A DNA stretch of 64,000 nt from Marinoscillum sp040222955 (GCF_040222955.1 NZ_JAVKCA010000007.1:124001-188000); one strand, 5' to 3'; counted from the stretch's first letter, positions 51,255 to 60,459 are shown. Numbers and translations: made by a program. Notes: generated from the letters alone by a model not told the origin.

Positions 51255-52031
51255 TTATCTGATATTTTTCTTAATCTCATTCACATCGTGCTGAAGATTG
51301 AGCACCATGCCTGCTATTTTATCAATAGAAAGTTCGTTTGCCGACTCAGGATCAGGAAACTGAATACTTATGTAAGCCCTGGCTTCCCAAATCTCCATTA
51401 CTTCTTTCGGATCGACTTCATAAGCCGAAAAAGACTTGTTATCAGAAACCAGGTAAAGTGTACCCTTCTCCTCGATGTAGTTGAACACTCGCTTATAAAC
51501 CACACCTTCCCTATCAGTCACCAGCACATAGGTTTTACCATTTTTGATCTCTGTGATGCTTTCAAGGTACTTACCTATCACTATAGAACCGGAAGTGATT
51601 GGCAACATTGAATCTCCGGAAATCTCAAAAGCTCTGTAAGTGGCGTTCTTAGGAAGCATTGGAAGGTTAAACTTGGGAAGCTCGGAGATGTATTCCGGAT
51701 CCGAATACCCATTCATGTAGCCAGCAGCAGCCTTTTGAGGAACCAACTCAATATTTTCATTGTCCTCCTTATCTACAGTAATGGATAAGATTCGGACTTT
51801 ATCCCGCGACGAACTTCCTTTTCCAGTGGTCAGATCAGTAGCGATCAAATCATCGGTGGTCACCTTGAGTACTTCAGCAATGCTCATGAGGGTTTGAAGC
51901 CTGGGTTCTGCCCTCGCCTCTTCATAGGCACCCACCACAGACCGTTTAATGCCCACCTCATTGGCAAACTGCTCCTGAGTGTACCCGGCCTGTTTCCTTA
52001 AAAATTTGATGTTTTCAGCTATTATGCTCAC
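51255..52031 (-). CDS. LexA-like S24 peptidase repressor with XRE helix-turn-helix
   Basis: 258 residues, GTG start. The XRE-type HTH is at 9-60 (FLRKQAGYTQEQFANEVGIKRSVVGAYEEARAEPRLQTL). The S24 domain has the scissile Ala-Gly in KAAAGY (103-104), the catalytic Ser in SGDSMLP (141) and the catalytic Lys in GVVYKRV (180). This is the self-cleaving repressor type that replaces LexA-like roles in Bacteroidetes. An imperfect palindrome ACGGTGTATCGT lies 20 bases upstream of the start. The gene follows a small unknown gene by about 50 bases. Confidence 0.9.
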   Translation of the reverse strand: MSIIAENIKFLRKQAGYTQEQFANEVGIKRSVVGAYEEARAEPRLQTLMSIAEVLKVTTDDLIATDLTTGKGSSSRDKVRILSITVDKEDNENIELVPQKAAAGYMNGYSDPEYISELPKFNLPMLPKNATYRAFEISGDSMLPITSGSIVIGKYLESITEIKNGKTYVLVTDREGVVYKRVFNYIEEKGTLYLVSDNKSFSAYEVDPKEVMEIWEARAYISIQFPDPESANELSIDKIAGMVLNLQHDVNEIKKNIR

Positions 52032-52051
52032 AACTCTACTTGATTAATGGT

Positions 52052-52063
52052 ACGGTGTATCGT
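52052..52063. promoter_or_regulatory. imperfect palindrome before the S24 repressor
   Basis: ACGGTGTATCGT matches its reverse complement at eight of twelve positions; it lies 20 bases from the GTG start of the repressor and is a possible autoregulatory operator. Low confidence. Confidence 0.25.
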
Positions 52064-52079
52064 TTTACCCATGAGGGAA

Positions 52080-52409
52080 TCAGCTATCGAAAATAATGAA
52101 ATTCATATCATCCCGTCCTGACTTGCCAATAGAATACAAATGTAGATGATGAAACTCTTTGGTCTGACGGATGGTGTGAAGTTTTTCCTTAATGGTAACC
52201 ACCACATCCCGGAGGGTCTTATTGGCATCCACCAATACATACCCATACATATCCTTACGCTCCCGTATGGTGGCATAAAACTTCACCTGACACTTGCCGG
52301 ATTTCAGTTTCTTGGAATTAAGCTTAAGGGCATACTCGTCATCAAATGAGACATCTGCGGCCACTGTCAGCAGGTCTTTAACCCTAAATATATTAGCATT
52401 TTTATTCAT
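52080..52409 (-). CDS. small protein of unknown function next to the S24 repressor
   Basis: 109 residues from the ATG at 52409; a GTG three codons upstream lies inside a palindrome and is less likely. Soluble, with beta-rich text (KLKSGKCQVKFYATIRERKDMYGYVLVDA) followed by a helix (LRDVVVTIKEKLHTIRQT) and a strand. I recognise no family. Two strong inverted repeats in its promoter region and the repressor gene downstream suggest it is a controlled gene of the same unit. Confidence 0.6.
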   Translation of the reverse strand: MNKNANIFRVKDLLTVAADVSFDDEYALKLNSKKLKSGKCQVKFYATIRERKDMYGYVLVDANKTLRDVVVTIKEKLHTIRQTKEFHHLHLYSIGKSGRDDMNFIIFDS

Positions 52410-52411
52410 AG

Positions 52412-52428
52412 CTTCCACATTATGGAAG
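52412..52428. promoter_or_regulatory. palindrome at the start of the 52080 gene
   Basis: CTTCCA and TGGAAG around five bases (CATTA), immediately upstream of the ATG at 52409. A probable operator or a start-site hairpin. Confidence 0.45.
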
Positions 52429-52436
52429 TAAATAAG

Positions 52437-52467
52437 ATCATTATTTTAGTAAAAAGCAAATAATGAT
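52437..52467. promoter_or_regulatory. 10-bp inverted repeat in the same promoter
   Basis: Perfect arms ATCATTATTT and AAATAATGAT with an 11-base spacer, so the centres of the arms are about two helical turns apart. With the neighbouring palindrome it gives a dense regulatory region of about 55 bases. Confidence 0.45.
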
Positions 52468-52505
52468 GGTAAAAATACTAATTAAATGAGATATTTCCTC
52501 TGGCT

Positions 52506-53000
52506 TTATTTACCAGCTATTCTGAAATAGACACTCATTCCCATATTGGCTGTATTAACCCCCATGTCAAAGTACTTCTCCTTAAAGTCATAAGAAATGC
52601 CTCCACCACGAAGAACAACCACGGTGCTTTTGTGAACACGATAGCCCAACCCTGGACTAACACCAGGCGCTACTCTTTCCTGATCGCCAAAGCTCAAATC
52701 AAGATAGCCATTCAAAAACCAGAAAAAATTATCTTCAATTGGGAATGTCTTGGTGTAACTGGGACGAAAAATGGTGTAGGAAACATCAGGGACTGAACGT
52801 GAAATATATCCTATAGCGAGTCCAAGTATATCCTGATCACCAATGGCATACCAGTACTCTGGCAATAAAGTAAGCGACCCAGACCCATCATTATCACTAA
52901 TATTCACAGTACCTCCCAAAAAGTGTTCTCCTTTGGAAATTTGGGCATTGGCTAAGCCAAACATTGACAGACAAAAGGCGAGTAAAGCTATTTTTTTCAT
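52506..53000 (-). CDS. small exported beta-barrel-like protein
   Basis: 164 residues from ATG 53000, with a signal peptide (KKIALLAFCLSMFGLANAQ). The mature part alternates short strands with polar and aromatic residues (GGTVNISDNDGSGSLTLLPEYWYAIG, then GYLDLSFG and GLGYRVHKSTVVVLRGGGISYDF) and ends MSVYFRIAGK, consistent with an eight-stranded outer-membrane barrel of the OmpW/porin-like type in Bacteroidetes. The partner or ligand is unknown. The upstream gap faces the sulfotransferase gene. Confidence 0.68.
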   Translation of the reverse strand: MKKIALLAFCLSMFGLANAQISKGEHFLGGTVNISDNDGSGSLTLLPEYWYAIGDQDILGLAIGYISRSVPDVSYTIFRPSYTKTFPIEDNFFWFLNGYLDLSFGDQERVAPGVSPGLGYRVHKSTVVVLRGGGISYDFKEKYFDMGVNTANMGMSVYFRIAGK

Positions 53001-53082
53001 TGAAGTATGGGTTAAAGATGCCAAAATAATACAGTTCATTCAACCTAACGCAATTTCATCTTCCCTATTTTATGATAAAGCT

Positions 53083-53856
53083 TTAGATCACATAGCCCAA
53101 ACTATCCATAAGTCTGATTATCTCTGGCCTCTTCATGATCTCCTCTACCCGGGCCTGATGAACCTGGTTCTTCCACTTGTCCAACGCCTTAGGATAAACT
53201 TCCTTCACACTGCCAAACCAGGCCCTGTTATTCCTAACCCTGGCATGTTCATACCAATGGTGCATTTCTTCAGTCATGGGCTCTTCTATAAAATGACAGA
53301 GGCGTGACATCTGTGCGGCATAGTCCGTGATAAGGTGTTCATATTTTAATGTAAATACCTGGGGATGGTCCGCAAAAGTCAGCCCTGCCGCTACATCCCC
53401 TATATACCTATCCACCGGGATCCAGTACTCATGGGGTCTTTCGGGGTGAATGGAAGTACACACAGCACGTGGGTCTCTCACCAGGTGAATAAACCTGGCA
53501 TCCGGCCCAAAATACCGGAGGATTTCAGAAATATACCGGACATTAGCCGGACGCTTCTCACACCAACGATGACTTTGGGTAGGAATTCTGTGTGTCAGAA
53601 TAGCCCTGTAAAGTCGATCAAGGCGTGTGGGCACCAGCCCCCCACTGCCCTCATGCCATTCGGTAAAGGCGTCTAGTTCCTTGGGAAAAGAGAATATTTT
53701 CGGGTGAGCCGAAAGCATGGAAAGGAGTAAACTGGTACCTGATCGGCCACACCCACCAATCAATATAGGAGCCCTGCTGAAGTGATTCAATTCCTTTATC
53801 CGGCCCAGCCGGTTGATCACCGGGCTGGTAATATTGGTTTTCCACCAATTATTCAT
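53083..53856 (-). CDS. sulfotransferase family protein
   Basis: 257 residues. The 5'-phosphosulfate loop is ILIGGCGRSGTSLLLSML (31-48), the 3'-phosphate segment HLVRDPRAVCTS (about 124-135), and YEHL is also present. It transfers sulfate from PAPS to an alcohol or amine of a polysaccharide, lipid or peptide. In marine Bacteroidota such enzymes often modify envelope glycans, but the acceptor cannot be told. It is followed eight bases away by the M14 peptidase gene in the same direction. Confidence 0.85.
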   Translation of the reverse strand: MNNWWKTNITSPVINRLGRIKELNHFSRAPILIGGCGRSGTSLLLSMLSAHPKIFSFPKELDAFTEWHEGSGGLVPTRLDRLYRAILTHRIPTQSHRWCEKRPANVRYISEILRYFGPDARFIHLVRDPRAVCTSIHPERPHEYWIPVDRYIGDVAAGLTFADHPQVFTLKYEHLITDYAAQMSRLCHFIEEPMTEEMHHWYEHARVRNNRAWFGSVKEVYPKALDKWKNQVHQARVEEIMKRPEIIRLMDSLGYVI

Positions 53857-53864
53857 TGACTAAA

Positions 53865-56372
53865 CTAATTTCCAACATAGAATATGGCATTGGTAAACAG
53901 CAATTTTCCATTTTGCCAAAAAGACCTGAATAATGGATTATCAGCCATATAGACCATATTACCTGCCCCGACAGACTCTACCCCAAACACCAATGAACTT
54001 CCTACTTTGTCCCTTACCAATTGACCTGCAAAACCACTCAAATGATCCTCAGAGGATTTGATCACGCCTACATTCCCTGAGGGTAAATAGCCATACCTGG
54101 AAGCCGAGGTTTTCAAAGAAAAATAGGAATCACCATAGCCAAATGCCAAAGGGTGTGTTTTGTCCAGATGAACTTTAAACACGGCACCGGCTACATATTC
54201 CCTGATTTCATAGCGTTCCCTATCAGCATCAGGCACCAGTTTCAGTTCTTCTTTGACCATATTATCCATGTCTTCAAATGCTGCCTTTTCCGCATCTGAG
54301 TTGAAGGTGCTCAGTTCGCTGTAATCACTATCTGCCAATTTCCCGAGTGCGCCCTGCACGGCAATCAAAGTACCCCCATCTGCCACCCAATCGCTGATTT
54401 TTTGCATGGTATTATCCTTAAAATCACTGTACCAGCCATTTTGCATGATAAGTACGTCATATTGATTCAAATCCACTCTATTGAAGTATTCTGTCGAGAG
54501 GGTGGTAATGGGGTACCCAAGCTCCTGCTCGAAAAAATGCCAGGTAGCTCCAAAATCAAGCGATGAGGTCCCGGGACCTCCAATCAAAGCCACTTTGGGA
54601 GCCTTTAGGAACCGTACATCGGCTGATCCTATGTCTGGTCCGGAAGAAACAAAACCAGAAGTAATGGCTGTAGCAGAGCGTCCATATTCAGCACTCAGGT
54701 CACTAACAAAAGTCGTGAAATCGGGGATTTTAGCATTGTCTCGTTGAGTCACCAGAAAAGACCCCTGATTAAAGACCTTATCTCCCAAACGAATAGGTTT
54801 GGTGGTAAAACGAACCTGCACCTTCTCTTTCAGCAAAGCTGTCAGTAAGCGAGCATCCTGCATATTCTCCCACCTGAAGATATACCCATAAGCATCAGAA
54901 AGTTTCGTTGACTCCAGAGGCGTAGTCTTGCTTGCTCCCACAGAAAGAGCAGCACTTGTAGCATAAGCCTCCACGCCGTAAGCATAAGGTACCGCCCAGG
55001 CTGTGATATCATAGGTAAGTGAATCAGAGAGTTTTGTTTTCGGCTCGAACAAGACAGACGTTAGTACCGACTTTGGCTGATCCGCAGAGATCACGATATC
55101 CTCTGCGCCTATGGAGAAGCTCTTCGTTTTCCCAGAGCCATAGTGATAGCCACTGAGCGGTTTAGAAGTACTGGCAGACCCATAGCGGATTCCCTGTGCA
55201 TCCAACCAACGCCTCAGTGCATCAAACTTACCCTGGTTACCATCATATTTCAGGACATAGCTCTTATAATTGGAGGTAGCCTTTTGATTGAAGAACTTTG
55301 AAAACTCACTGAGCACCTTTTCATTATTCTGAGCAGTAATCTCTATTGTGGACAATCCTGTAGTATAATGGTGATCTATTCGGTCTTTCAGCGTGAGGGT
55401 ATCTCCCTCCTCTTTCAATACCCCAAGGCCTGCTCTCCCTGAGCCGCCCTGCTCGTAGGTCATTCCTATGGCACCATTGTAAATCGGATAGGTATCTCCA
55501 TAACTTGGATAGAGTAAATCAAAATACTGTTTGGTGAAGTAAAACCAGTTGTTCGCATCAAAATACTTTGAGTGATTCTTACCGATCTGTGTCTGAAAAT
55601 CTCGCTGCCAGTCCGTAATCAACTCATGAAAGGGCTCTGCCGCAGGAGCAAAATAATAGGGAGCGTTGATTCCCTGCTCATGAAAGTCCACGTGAATCTG
55701 CGGGAGCCACTGGTTGTATACGGCCATTCGCTGCTGACTTTCCACCTGGGTCTGCCAGGCCCAATCCCTGTTCAGGTCAAACAGATAGTGATTGGCTCTG
55801 CCTCCAGGCCACGACTCATTGTGCTCCCACGAGTCAGGGTTGGCATTGTAGGGCTGATTGCCATATTGCCAGTAAAAATTTACATAGCGCTCCCTCCCAT
55901 CAGGGTTGACACATGGATCCATCACGATGAGGGTATTTTTAAGCCATTCGGCCTTATCGGATCCATCTCTCACCAGCTCATACACCGTGGCTAAAGCAGC
56001 TTCTGTTGATACGGATTCATTGCCGTGTACATTGTAGCTCAGCCAAACCACGCTGACAGACAACTCAGGGGATCCACTCATCAATCCGGCACGCTTCAGA
56101 TTATCTGTACGAATGGTTTCCAGTTTGTCGAGGTTTTCCCCGGTGGACACAAACGCCAGATACAAAGGTCGCTTTTCATAAGACGCTCCATACTGCTGAA
56201 GCACGACCTGAGGTGAAGCCTCAGCGACGTGCTGAAAGTAGCTTACCACCTGATGATGGCGACTAAACTGATCACCAGGCTCATAGCCTAAAAAACCGGT
56301 TGGTGATTTCAACTGACTATAGCCATTGAGCATACCAGCAAAGGCCATTAGCACAACTATACTTTTTTTCAT
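53865..56372 (-). CDS. secreted M14-type zinc carboxypeptidase
   Basis: 835 residues with a signal peptide. The M14 catalytic region (about 50-320) shows the metal-binding SYNVHGNESVS (H...E) and QIHVDFHEQG; the zinc His, the Arg and the Glu are spread as in carboxypeptidase A-like enzymes. Residues 330-600 have a beta-sandwich region and a glutamine amidotransferase-like module (VALIGGPGTSSLDFG..., DVLIMQNGWYSDF). The C-terminal part is unassigned. Such two-domain enzymes are common in Bacteroidota and degrade extracellular peptides. Confidence 0.87.
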   Translation of the reverse strand: MKKSIVVLMAFAGMLNGYSQLKSPTGFLGYEPGDQFSRHHQVVSYFQHVAEASPQVVLQQYGASYEKRPLYLAFVSTGENLDKLETIRTDNLKRAGLMSGSPELSVSVVWLSYNVHGNESVSTEAALATVYELVRDGSDKAEWLKNTLIVMDPCVNPDGRERYVNFYWQYGNQPYNANPDSWEHNESWPGGRANHYLFDLNRDWAWQTQVESQQRMAVYNQWLPQIHVDFHEQGINAPYYFAPAAEPFHELITDWQRDFQTQIGKNHSKYFDANNWFYFTKQYFDLLYPSYGDTYPIYNGAIGMTYEQGGSGRAGLGVLKEEGDTLTLKDRIDHHYTTGLSTIEITAQNNEKVLSEFSKFFNQKATSNYKSYVLKYDGNQGKFDALRRWLDAQGIRYGSASTSKPLSGYHYGSGKTKSFSIGAEDIVISADQPKSVLTSVLFEPKTKLSDSLTYDITAWAVPYAYGVEAYATSAALSVGASKTTPLESTKLSDAYGYIFRWENMQDARLLTALLKEKVQVRFTTKPIRLGDKVFNQGSFLVTQRDNAKIPDFTTFVSDLSAEYGRSATAITSGFVSSGPDIGSADVRFLKAPKVALIGGPGTSSLDFGATWHFFEQELGYPITTLSTEYFNRVDLNQYDVLIMQNGWYSDFKDNTMQKISDWVADGGTLIAVQGALGKLADSDYSELSTFNSDAEKAAFEDMDNMVKEELKLVPDADRERYEIREYVAGAVFKVHLDKTHPLAFGYGDSYFSLKTSASRYGYLPSGNVGVIKSSEDHLSGFAGQLVRDKVGSSLVFGVESVGAGNMVYMADNPLFRSFWQNGKLLFTNAIFYVGN

Positions 56373-56696
56373 TGGGTCATTTCATCGAATACTGAGTACT
56401 GCTAAAATAGCTCAATTCATTGGACAACTCATGCCATACTTATATAGACGGTAGACAAAAGCCGGAAACAGGTATTTTCTAAAAAAAGTGTTAAATAATG
56501 CCCCTACGTGTAACTTTTTTCATGTCTTCATTTTGAGCAAGTGTTCAAAAATGTGAACATTTTCATTCGATCATGAACACCACACAAAGCTCAAAATACC
56601 ATTAAATAACTCATTATCAGCTAGTTAAAATTATGGCACAGAATTGATGCCTGGAAATTCCAAATATTCAATTCTCAACTATAAATACAAACAGGT
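56373..56696. other. 324-bp divergent intergenic region rich in inverted repeats
   Basis: No gene is visible. It contains AAAATGT-GA-ACATTTT (56548-56563), with TGTTCA and TGAACA boxes around it, and AGAATTGA/TCAATTCT arms (56640-56675) 22 bases before the 56697 start. The M14 peptidase promoter should lie in its left third, but I cannot place one. Confidence 0.5.
56541..56580. promoter_or_regulatory. cluster of TGAACA/TGTTCA boxes
   Basis: GTGTTCA at 56541, TGAACA at 56554 and TGAACAC at 56574, with a further perfect palindrome AAAATGT-GA-ACATTTT overlapping the second box. The outer pair is an inverted repeat with 7-base arms. It looks like a multi-site operator between two divergent genes. 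Confidence 0.35.
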
Positions 56697-57092
56697 ATGA
56701 AATCAATTCAAAGAATGATGGGAGTAGCAGCACTGCTAATGGTTTTCACTTACGGCACCCAGGCTGCTCCAGATGACAGTAATGCAGTGAAAAAAGCAAA
56801 AGAAGCTGTGGAGGATGCAGCACCTTACGACTGGAAGACGATGGCTCAGAGTGCCAAGGTGTGTTTCAGAAAACAGGAAAACGTGGAGCAGGCTCTGGAC
56901 TGGATCAACAAATCCATAGAAATCAACAAAGACCCATTTAATCTGGAAATAAAAGGTGACTACTATCGCGATAAGGGTGAAAGAGATGAAGCGCTAAAGC
57001 TATACTCTGAAGCACTGAAGGTAGGCAAAGAACAAAACTTCTGGTTTGATGGCACGGACATTCAGGCGAAAATCTGGAAACTCCGAGAGTAA
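56697..57092 (+). CDS. exported TPR-like protein
   Basis: 131 residues with a signal peptide (ending GTQAAP). The mature part contains one to two TPR-like helix pairs: ENVEQALDWINKSIEIN and GDYYRDKGERDEALKLYSEALKVGKEQ. The text resembles the helical C-terminal part of DUF2911-type proteins, though the beta domain is absent. It is single, between divergent and convergent neighbours, and followed by a terminator. Possible role: a periplasmic adaptor. Confidence 0.65.
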   Translation: MKSIQRMMGVAALLMVFTYGTQAAPDDSNAVKKAKEAVEDAAPYDWKTMAQSAKVCFRKQENVEQALDWINKSIEINKDPFNLEIKGDYYRDKGERDEALKLYSEALKVGKEQNFWFDGTDIQAKIWKLRE

Positions 57093-57108
57093 TACTCACT
57101 TCTAAACG

Positions 57109-57139
57109 AAAAGGGCCTCGATCATGAGGCCCTTTTTTT
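57109..57139. terminator. terminator between the TPR-like gene and msrA
   Basis: Perfect 11-base arms AAAAGGGCCTC and GAGGCCCTTTT around GATCAT, followed by T on the plus strand; A-rich on the left so it can also serve the convergent msrA. Confidence 0.9.
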
Positions 57140-57142
57140 GAA

Positions 57143-57676
57143 TCAATCTTTTTTCAGCTTATCAGCAAATACCTCCTTGAATTTCTTCACCTTGGGAGCC
57201 ACCACAAATTGGCAATATGGCTGGCTGCCATTCTCGTTGAAGTAATCCTGATGGTAATTTTCTGCAGGATAAAACACCTCAAATGGTGTGATTTCGGTAA
57301 CAATGGGATCTCCCCATGCTCCTGATTCATCCAGCGTCATTTTCAATCGCTCGGCCACCTCCTTTTGCGCCTGATCATGATAAAATATAGCCGATCGGTA
57401 CTGAGTACCCACATCGTTGCCTTGTCGGTTTAGCGTGGTAGGATCGTGGGTCTTCCAAAACACCTCTAAAATCTCCTCCAGACCAATTACCGCCGGATCA
57501 TAGGTCACCTGCACCACTTCGGCATGACCGGTCCTGCCTGTGGTCACCTCTTTATAAAAGGGATCTTTGGTCTTTCCACCGGAATAACCAGACACAGCAG
57601 ACTCCACCCCATTTAGCCGCTGAAACACAGCTTCCGTACACCAGAAACACCCTGAACCTAACGTTATTTTTTCCAT
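57143..57676 (-). CDS. msrA: peptide methionine sulfoxide reductase A
   Basis: 177 residues. The catalytic motif GCFWCTEAVF at residues 9-18 carries the active Cys, and YSGGKTKDPFYKEVTTGRTGHAEVVQV and NYHQDYF follow. It reduces methionine-S-sulfoxide in proteins with thioredoxin. No signal peptide, so cytosolic. Confidence 0.96.
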   Translation of the reverse strand: MEKITLGSGCFWCTEAVFQRLNGVESAVSGYSGGKTKDPFYKEVTTGRTGHAEVVQVTYDPAVIGLEEILEVFWKTHDPTTLNRQGNDVGTQYRSAIFYHDQAQKEVAERLKMTLDESGAWGDPIVTEITPFEVFYPAENYHQDYFNENGSQPYCQFVVAPKVKKFKEVFADKLKKD

Positions 57677-57934
57677 TGTTTATCGAGAAAATTTGGCAAG
57701 AATAACCTCCTGATCTCTCAAAAGGTTCACGAAATAAACAACATTTTATCTACTCCGCAAGTACTCCTCTTAAAACTCAATTTTACCTGAGCTTCCCTTC
57801 CGCCGAGGATCCTTATTTTTAGTTTGAAAGTCAAAATATTTGACATCATTCACTGGCTAATGGATGCCAAACTGATTCATTATCACTAATATTAGACATT
57901 ATGCATAACCTCAAATAGGCTTCACTCTTCTTAA

Positions 57935-59026
57935 ATGACATCATTTAAACCCACACTTGGCTGGCTCAAACAAGTACTGTTAATACTTACAGTATTTGCC
58001 GGGCTGAACCTTCATGGACAAAAAGCTGACAGTACGGTAAAGAAAAAAGGCTTTATCGTCCTTCCCGCTGTTTTCTATTCACCCGAAACAAGTCTGGGAT
58101 TCGGTGCCGCCAGCCTCACCTACTTTCGTTCCAGGAAGAATCCGGATGTACGGCCATCAAATATTCAGAATATTTTCATTTACACCCTGGAAAGTCAAAT
58201 TCTCTTCACCAACCGCTACAATGTGTTTCTGAACAACGAGCAGTACTGGATCAATGGTGAGCTGGGCTTTTATGTTTACCCATATGAATACTATGGCGTG
58301 GGTAACGACCTAAATGAAGCCGAGTTTTATACGGCCGATTTTCTTAGGGTGGAAATAAATGCACTCCGCCAGGCTCAAAAAGACTTTTATCTGGGCCCAA
58401 CACTCTTTTATGATCATTATTTCAAAATATCCACCGATCCGAATGGGGCCTTAGAGGGCAATGACGTCCTCGGAAATGATCCGGGAGTTTTGATGGGTTT
58501 TGGTGCTTCATTTATATTGGACAAACGAAACAATGTCTTTTGCCCTTACAAAGGATACTACCTGGAAGGGAGACTCCTGAAGTATGAAAAATCCCTGATT
58601 GGAGATTATGCATTTACAGACATCTTTCTGGATGTCCGTAAATACTTTCATGTTGGAGAGCGGCTGGAGACAGCTTTTCAGTTCTATCAGCAATCTGTAT
58701 TGGGGAACCCACCATTTTACAACTATGCCCTGATGGGTGGATCGAAAAGAATGCGTGGCTACTACAAAGGCGCTTACCGGGATCATCATTTTACAGTGGC
58801 CCAGACCGAACTGCGTCATTACATTTTTAACAAAGTGGTTTTGAGCGCTTTCGGAGGATTGGGAGCAGTGTCTGACAACTTTATGCAATATGAGAAACTT
58901 TTAGGAAGCTATGGTGTTGGTCTGAGGTATGAAATCAACTCAGTAGAGCGAATAAGAATCCGTCTGGATTATGCTCGCGGCCACCTGACGGATGGTTTTT
59001 ATATCAACATCAATGAAGCATTTTGA
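57935..59026 (+). CDS. Omp85-type barrel protein (BamA/TamA-like, no POTRA)
   Basis: 363 residues with a signal peptide (ending LNLHGQ). The body aligns with the C-terminal barrel of Omp85 proteins: ETSLGFGAASLTYF, FGASFILDKRNNVFCPYKGYYLEGRLL and the MGGSKRMRGYYKGAYRD segment, which holds the RGF/Y-type loop motif, ending in FYININEAF. No POTRA domain is present. Members of this short family occur in Bacteroidetes in addition to true BamA; function unknown. Its stop overlaps the MATE start as TTGA. Confidence 0.8.
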   Translation: MTSFKPTLGWLKQVLLILTVFAGLNLHGQKADSTVKKKGFIVLPAVFYSPETSLGFGAASLTYFRSRKNPDVRPSNIQNIFIYTLESQILFTNRYNVFLNNEQYWINGELGFYVYPYEYYGVGNDLNEAEFYTADFLRVEINALRQAQKDFYLGPTLFYDHYFKISTDPNGALEGNDVLGNDPGVLMGFGASFILDKRNNVFCPYKGYYLEGRLLKYEKSLIGDYAFTDIFLDVRKYFHVGERLETAFQFYQQSVLGNPPFYNYALMGGSKRMRGYYKGAYRDHHFTVAQTELRHYIFNKVVLSAFGGLGAVSDNFMQYEKLLGSYGVGLRYEINSVERIRIRLDYARGHLTDGFYININEAF

Positions 59027-60393
59027 AAGCGAATAAAAAAGACCTCACCACTGGATCCATCCCTAAGAAATTAATAGGGCTTACCCTGCCCATGATGATG
59101 GGAATTCTGAGCATGGTAGCCTTTAACCTGGTAGACACCTATTTTGTAGGCAAGCTGGGGAGTCTGCAGCTGGCGGCACTCAGCTTCACCTTCCCTGTGA
59201 TCCTGGTGATCTTCAGTATCATTCAGGGATTGGGCATTGGGGCTACAGCGTTGATCTCCCGATCTATCGGCAGAAATGACCGGCAAAAAGCCGCTCGTGA
59301 AACCACAGATAGCCTGGTCTTATCGGTACTGATCGCAGGAGTATTTATTATCATCGGGCTATTCACCATCACTCCTACTTTCAAACTACTGGGTGCAAGT
59401 GACGAAATTCTGCCCTATGTGATCGAATACATGTCTATCTGGTACCTGGCCCTATTTTTCGTGATTATCCCGTTTGTGGGTAACAGTGCCATCCGGGCCA
59501 CAGGTGATACCCGAACCCCTAGCTTGATCATGATCTTTGCCGTGCTGATCAATGCCGCGCTTGACCCTCTTCTCATTTTTGGCTATGGTCCTTTCCCGGA
59601 GCTGGGAATGAAAGGTGCCGCGATAGCCACGGCCATCTCGCGTGCCATGACTATGGTACTCTCACTTTGGGTATTGGCCAGACGAGAAAAACTGATCATT
59701 AAGGCCATCCCCGCCTGGAAAACTCTGATGGGATGCTGGAAAGCCATCCTGCACATCGGCATCCCTTCAGGACTTAGCAAAATGATTGTTCCCATCTCTA
59801 CTGGGGTGATCACCGCCCTCCTGGCTGGCTATGGAGATTTCATGGTAGCTGGCTACGGCGTGGCTACCAGAATAGAGTTTCTCTCCATGAGTATATTATT
59901 TGCCCTTTCTGCCTCCATAGGTCCGTTCACGGGGCAAAACTTTGGCGCCAACCATTTTGACAGAATTCGTACTGGTGTTTTCTATGGAAATGTCTTTAGT
60001 GTCCTCTGGGGTCTGGGCATGGCGCTGATTTTATATCTGTTCAATGACCCTATTGCCAGCATTTTCACCGATAATCCTGAAGTAATCCGGTCCACAAAGA
60101 TGTACCTGACCATCGTATCTTTTTCTTTCGGTTTTCAGGGCATAGTCCAGGTGGTGAATAGCAATATTAATACGCTCAGCAAACCTCTGGCGGCATCTTT
60201 GATCATTTTTGTACAGATGGTCGTTATCTGTATTCCTTTGCTCTATCTGCTGGATTATTCCTTTGGAGTGGCGGGTATATATTCTGCTGTAGCCGTCACC
60301 TACGTGGCTGGCGGACTTATTTCAGCATTTTTCAACAGAAGGATTGTGGCCCAAATGCAGTCGGACTATACCCGACACGCTACAGCACAGTAG
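59023..60393 (+). CDS. MATE family efflux transporter
   Basis: 456 residues starting from TTG at 59023. Twelve membrane helices in two six-helix halves, with the conserved IPKKLIGLTLPMMMGILSMVAFNLVDTYFVGKLG at the start (quoted in part), GATALISRSIGRND and the second-half GIPSGLSKMIVPISTGVITALLAGYGD. MATE pumps expel cations or drugs using H+ or Na+. Coupled by overlap to the Omp85-like gene, so the two may form an export-linked unit. Confidence 0.92.
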   Translation: MKANKKDLTTGSIPKKLIGLTLPMMMGILSMVAFNLVDTYFVGKLGSLQLAALSFTFPVILVIFSIIQGLGIGATALISRSIGRNDRQKAARETTDSLVLSVLIAGVFIIIGLFTITPTFKLLGASDEILPYVIEYMSIWYLALFFVIIPFVGNSAIRATGDTRTPSLIMIFAVLINAALDPLLIFGYGPFPELGMKGAAIATAISRAMTMVLSLWVLARREKLIIKAIPAWKTLMGCWKAILHIGIPSGLSKMIVPISTGVITALLAGYGDFMVAGYGVATRIEFLSMSILFALSASIGPFTGQNFGANHFDRIRTGVFYGNVFSVLWGLGMALILYLFNDPIASIFTDNPEVIRSTKMYLTIVSFSFGFQGIVQVVNSNINTLSKPLAASLIIFVQMVVICIPLLYLLDYSFGVAGIYSAVAVTYVAGGLISAFFNRRIVAQMQSDYTRHATAQ

Positions 60394-60459
60394 ATGGTAA
60401 AACGTTTTGGTAATTGATCTAAAATTGTAAATTTACCATGAAGCACTAGATACCACCCT

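Noticed and set aside
50991..51611. 206-codon plus-strand frame over the DUF5686 and S24 repressor genes
   Set aside because: Antisense to conserved coding regions; no motif.
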